A stretch of 16,851 bases of DNA from Candidatus Bipolaricaulota bacterium (GTDB lineage: Bacteria; Bipolaricaulota; Bipolaricaulia; M55B111): contig JAGXLP010000013.1 in the NCBI GenBank assembly GCA_018334615.1, positions 1 to 16,851 on the forward strand, given 5' to 3'. The translations under genes were made by a program, and so were the position numbers. This document shows, piece after piece, positions 14,496-16,851 of the stretch; the stretch's first letter is position 1, and every line of letters starts with the position of its first letter. The notes beneath the pieces were generated by a model. That model did not search any database. It was not told the origin of the DNA and saw only the letters and a list, made by a program, of their open reading frames with translations.

Positions 14496-15911
14496 TTATC
14501 GCTCGTCAAGCCATTGCTTCGCTTTTTCCACCGCGGTTTCCGTTATTTCCCTGGCTTTACCCAGATAAGTCTCGGGCTTCAGTTTTCTGAGACGTGCTTT
14601 TTCGTTAGGAGGAAGGGGTAAGTCGTTGATTATTTCCTTTACTTTTTTTGGACTTAACTTCTTACCTCTGGTTTTTTCCTTTACTATCTCGTAGGCGTCG
14701 GAATGACCAAATTTTCTCAGCGCAGTCTGCCATGCTTCTGCCAATACTTCGGGATGTTTGTTTAGATCCGACTGTATTGCTTCTTCATTCGGTTCCACCT
14801 TATTTAATCCCGATTTTATACTTTTATATCCGATAAGCGCGTGAGCGAACGAGACGCCGATATTTCTCCTCACCGTTGAGTCAGACAGGTCCCGCTGCAT
14901 CCGGGAAGTGGTTAGATAATCCGCCAGGAAAGAGAGATCCGCATTTGATTTACTGAGGTTTCCCTCACCGTTTTCGAAGTCTATTGGATTGACCTTTTGT
15001 GGCATTGTGGAGGAACCGACTTCCCCGGATTCGGTTTTCTGCCCAAAATAATTGAAAGAGATATAAGTCCAACAGTCTCGGGCGAGATCAATTAAGATAT
15101 TGTTTATCCTTTGAAGGTTGTGAAATAGGCCTGCAAGGTTATCCCTGGGCTCTATCTGAGTTACCGTCGTTATCGGTTTGAGACCGTATTCTCTGATGAA
15201 CTCTTCCGAGAACTTGATCCAGTTGGTTTTTGGAAAGCTATCGCAATGGGCGTTAAAATTTCCGGTGGCCCCCGCCAATTTTCCCGTAATTTCCTGTTTA
15301 GTTTCCCCTAGTTTCTTTAACTCGCTTACCAGCCGGGAGAGAAAGACTGATAATTCCTTTCCCACAGTGGTTGGGGTTGCAGGCTGCCCATGGGTGCGGG
15401 CAAGCATGGGTAGATCAGCGTTCTCCTCGGCGCGATCGGCCAGCAATTCAACTATCCCCTCGAGGAAACTTAATAGTTTTTCGGCCCCTTTTTTGGCCAG
15501 ACTCATCGAGGCAAGGTTATTTACGTCCTCGGAGGTCAGAGCATAGTGGACGTAGGGAATTAACTCGGCAAGATTACGATCCTTTAATTTCTCTCTAACA
15601 AAATATTCGATCGCTTTAACGTCGTGATTGGTCGGGGGAATATCGCGATAACCTTCCCGTTCTATTTGCTTAACTATGCCGGCATCTTCCGCGCCAAATT
15701 CCCGATATATATCTCGCAGGTCGTCCGGTGGGGGGTCTATAGGGACGTCTTCGACTCCCCCCAACTTTAATAAGTACTCAATTTCAACCTTTACGCGCTC
15801 CCTGTCCAAAGCGAGTTGGGAGAAATAAGGTACAAGGTCCTCGACTCGATTGCGGTACCGACCGTCTATCGGAGAAATTGCTTCGAGGTCAGATAAGTTT
15901 TTATGACTCAT
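14496..15911 (-). CDS. purB: Adenylosuccinate lyase, E. coli type
   Basis: PurB acts twice in purine synthesis: it releases fumarate from SAICAR to give AICAR and from adenylosuccinate to give AMP. The 471 residues follow the E. coli-type subgroup (about 456 residues), not the shorter B. subtilis type: AISPIDGRY at the N-terminus, TNHDVKAIEYF (H96), TSEDVNN, ARTHGQPATPTTVGKE (H174) and the flexible signature loop GSSTMPQKVNPIDFENGEGN (299-318), whose catalytic serine is kept. The residue after MP is Gln (305), whereas E. coli has His. No Shine-Dalgarno precedes the ATG, and AT-rich promoter-like sequence lies directly upstream, so a leaderless mRNA is possible. It is the only long minus-strand gene and converges on htpX. 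Confidence 0.93.
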   Translation of the reverse strand: MSHKNLSDLEAISPIDGRYRNRVEDLVPYFSQLALDRERVKVEIEYLLKLGGVEDVPIDPPPDDLRDIYREFGAEDAGIVKQIEREGYRDIPPTNHDVKAIEYFVREKLKDRNLAELIPYVHYALTSEDVNNLASMSLAKKGAEKLLSFLEGIVELLADRAEENADLPMLARTHGQPATPTTVGKELSVFLSRLVSELKKLGETKQEITGKLAGATGNFNAHCDSFPKTNWIKFSEEFIREYGLKPITTVTQIEPRDNLAGLFHNLQRINNILIDLARDCWTYISFNYFGQKTESGEVGSSTMPQKVNPIDFENGEGNLSKSNADLSFLADYLTTSRMQRDLSDSTVRRNIGVSFAHALIGYKSIKSGLNKVEPNEEAIQSDLNKHPEVLAEAWQTALRKFGHSDAYEIVKEKTRGKKLSPKKVKEIINDLPLPPNEKARLRKLKPETYLGKAREITETAVEKAKQWLDER

Positions 15912-15920
15912 AGCTATATA

Positions 15921-15950
15921 ATTATTGGATTAACTTGACCGGAATCGCAA
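15921..15950 (-). promoter_or_regulatory. Candidate promoter giving a near-leaderless purB mRNA
   Basis: On the minus strand TTGCGA (plus 15945-15950), an 18-bp spacer and AATAAT (plus 15921-15926) end nine bases before the purB ATG. Transcription would start within about three bases of the ATG, which agrees with the lack of a ribosome binding site. Confidence 0.35.
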
Positions 15951-16116
15951 GTAGAAGTTTATAAACCTCAATCCCTTCACCACCACCGTCCCTGATTGTC
16001 CGGTTCAAATCTCATCTTTTCCACCTATCTGACTGCCAGAATATTGTCCAAATGATAAACCAGGAGTGTTGGATAAATACCGTAACTTAATCCGATCATC
16101 CAACCTTCGGGCTTTC

Positions 16117-16139
16117 CGAGCCGGGAAATTTCCGACTCG
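16117..16139. repeat. Hairpin with one C/A mismatch
   Basis: CGAG-C-CGG (16117-16124) and CCG-A-CTCG (16132-16139) pair around a GAAATTT loop. Seven base pairs with a single internal C-A mismatch. Confidence 0.4.
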
Positions 16140-16231
16140 CGTGCTCAAACGTTCCTGGGGGTGAAAATTATACTCAATACAGACAGTCAATCTAAAAAGT
16201 AAATTGTTAGTTGGTTATGGAGATATCCCTC

Positions 16232-16312
16232 ACCAGCCCAGCAGTCAATTCGCCCTGCTCATTTGGACCAAGAACAAATACAACGATAGTACCAAATTGA
16301 CTGCGGGCCGGT
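16232..16312. repeat. Long interrupted hairpin, 17 paired bases per arm
   Basis: GCAGTCAATT (16241-16250) pairs perfectly with AATTGACTGC (16295-16304). Beyond one bulged A (16240), GCCC (16236-16239) pairs with GGGC (16305-16308), and after a one-base mismatch ACC (16232-16234) pairs with GGT (16310-16312). The 44-base top contains a further ATTTG/CAAAT hairpin (16261-16279). Interrupted pairing of this kind suits an RNA structure, or a decaying repeat element. Confidence 0.6.
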
Positions 16313-16460
16313 TCGGTCAGACATATGCGCCGCGTCGCTGGAATTTTCCCGGCTCAAAGCCCTTTATGGGATAAATATAAAAGAGATTTGTGTTCGATGA
16401 CATAAGATCCCGCTGGGCTACATACCGTTTTCTGGTAATTGTTCAGGAAAATCCTATCGG

Positions 16461-16604
16461 AGGCCGAGCGGGCATGGTTCCAGCACTTAGATTGCTATTG
16501 AGGTCAAAATAGCTTTTGATTTACCGCTAAGATTTAACTTGAAGGTTTTCTTGACATCATTAAGTTAAATCATGGGAATCTAAGTGCTGGAGAGCGAGGC
16601 CGAG
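16461..16604. repeat. 8-bp direct repeats AGGCCGAG flanking the branched element
   Basis: AGGCCGAG occurs at 16461-16468 and again at 16597-16604. The 128 bases between them contain the inverted repeat of 16478-16592 nearly centred, leaving 9-11 bases on the left and 4-6 on the right. This could be a target-site duplication from a small non-autonomous element. The outermost ends of that 128-bp unit are not themselves clearly inverted, which weakens the idea. Confidence 0.3.
16478..16592. repeat. Branched inverted-repeat element (three-way-junction fold)
   Basis: A perfect 14-bp closing stem, CCAGCACTTAGATT (16480-16493) with AATCTAAGTGCTGG (16577-16590), extends outward by two weak pairs and inward, past one mismatch, by four more. 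It encloses two separate hairpins: TCAAAA-TAGC-TTTTGA (16504-16519) and GATTTAACTT/AAGTTAAATC (16531-16540 and 16562-16571), the second ending immediately beside the closing stem. This gives a clear three-way junction. Its strand and whether it is transcribed are unknown. No known RNA family was recognised. Confidence 0.6.
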
Positions 16605-16611
16605 ATCGGAA

Positions 16612-16643
16612 GCAGTGAATTCCACGCCGGGGAATTCACCTGC
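16612..16643. repeat. Hairpin, 9-bp perfect stem extended past one bulge
   Basis: GTGAATTCC (16615-16623) pairs with GGAATTCAC (16631-16639) around ACGCCGG. Past a bulged C (16640), GCA (16612-16614) pairs with TGC (16641-16643). It begins only 20 bases after the branched element. Confidence 0.5.
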
Positions 16644-16851
16644 GGTTTTATCGAACAATTGCCTGAGAACGGTAGTAGATGTTTTCAATATAAAGTACGA
16701 GAGTAGGCCGGTACGGCGGTAGTGAAAGAATTGAGTAAATATCTATTCTCAGAAATTACAATTGACTGAATAGTTGGAGTTCCGCAAGTGTAAAGCTATC
16801 TACTTTTAAATGAAGGCAGAAGACTTGTTATTGACCAACCTTGTCGCCCCC

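Larger units (their letters stand above)
15912..16851. other. Long intergenic region with several strong inverted repeats, no credible gene
   Basis: About 940 bp to the window end. The only reading frames are short, lack ribosome sites and show no recognisable domain. The region instead holds hairpins at 16117-16139, 16232-16312, 16478-16592 and 16612-16643, and an 8-bp direct repeat flanking the third. I searched by eye for tRNA, tmRNA, RNase P, SRP and 6S RNA signatures and recognised none. It could encode one or more structured RNAs, or be a site of small non-autonomous repeat insertions. Confidence 0.55.

Noticed and set aside
15995..16020. GGTTCAAATC resembling a tRNA T-loop
   Set aside because: The flanking bases do not form a T-stem, and no acceptor, D or anticodon arms are present.
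16005..16190. 61-codon minus-strand ORF in the right intergenic region
   Set aside because: No family resemblance and no ribosome site, and it runs through a hairpin (16117-16139).
16661..16668. CTGAGA resembling the TPP riboswitch core
   Set aside because: The other conserved TPP segments (ACC...GAACCTGA) are missing nearby.
16810..16851. Possible gene start (MKAEDLLL) running off the window end
   Set aside because: No Shine-Dalgarno and only 14 codons are visible; it cannot be judged without downstream sequence.

Overview
The window looks like a bacterial chromosome segment of moderate GC. The evidence is Shine-Dalgarno sites, sigma-70-type promoters, a bacterial family-A DNA polymerase I and DnaA. 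Nothing here fixes the phylum. The gene order is unlike textbook Firmicutes or Proteobacteria: a YceD/DUF177 gene not followed by rpmF, ruvC coupled to polA rather than ruvAB, and dnaA without dnaN. With many Glu/Asp/Lys residues, this suggests a deep-branching, probably anaerobic or fermentative lineage, but that is inference. I see no transposase, integrase, CRISPR array, tRNA or convincing phage gene.

Layout. 1-430: the 3' end of a cytidine deaminase gene, then a convergent gene for a small membrane zinc-ribbon protein. 431-1004: a mostly non-coding stretch with a strong promoter whose spacer is a perfect dyad, followed by a doubtful 66-codon ORF. 1005-4725: a tightly coupled cluster DUF177-ruvC-polA, with 4-bp stop/start overlaps at both junctions. 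4726-5233: a structured intergenic region with competing hairpins, a 7+7 bp dyad and a three-codon upstream ORF ahead of dnaA (5234-6676). 6792-7034: an orphan single-domain biotinyl/lipoyl carrier protein. 7174-13348: a nucleoside uptake and breakdown operon made of a BMP/PnrA-type binding protein, a tandem ABC ATPase, two BPD_transp_2 permeases and pyrimidine-nucleoside phosphorylase. A perfect 13-bp stem-loop sits between the binding protein and the ATPase. 13470-14456: an HtpX-type M48 membrane protease with its own promoter. 14496-15911 (minus): adenylosuccinate lyase of the E. coli type. 15912-16851: about 940 bp with no credible gene but several long inverted repeats.

How the genes fit together. 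The transporter brings in nucleosides, the phosphorylase releases base and (deoxy)ribose-1-phosphate, and cytidine deaminase at the left edge would convert cytidine to uridine for the phosphorylase, so the window carries a pyrimidine salvage theme. RuvC, PolA and DnaA form a replication/repair group. The parts least explained by known families are the non-coding ones: the dnaA leader, the leader of the binding-protein gene, and the hairpin-rich right end. No complete undescribed protein system is visible.
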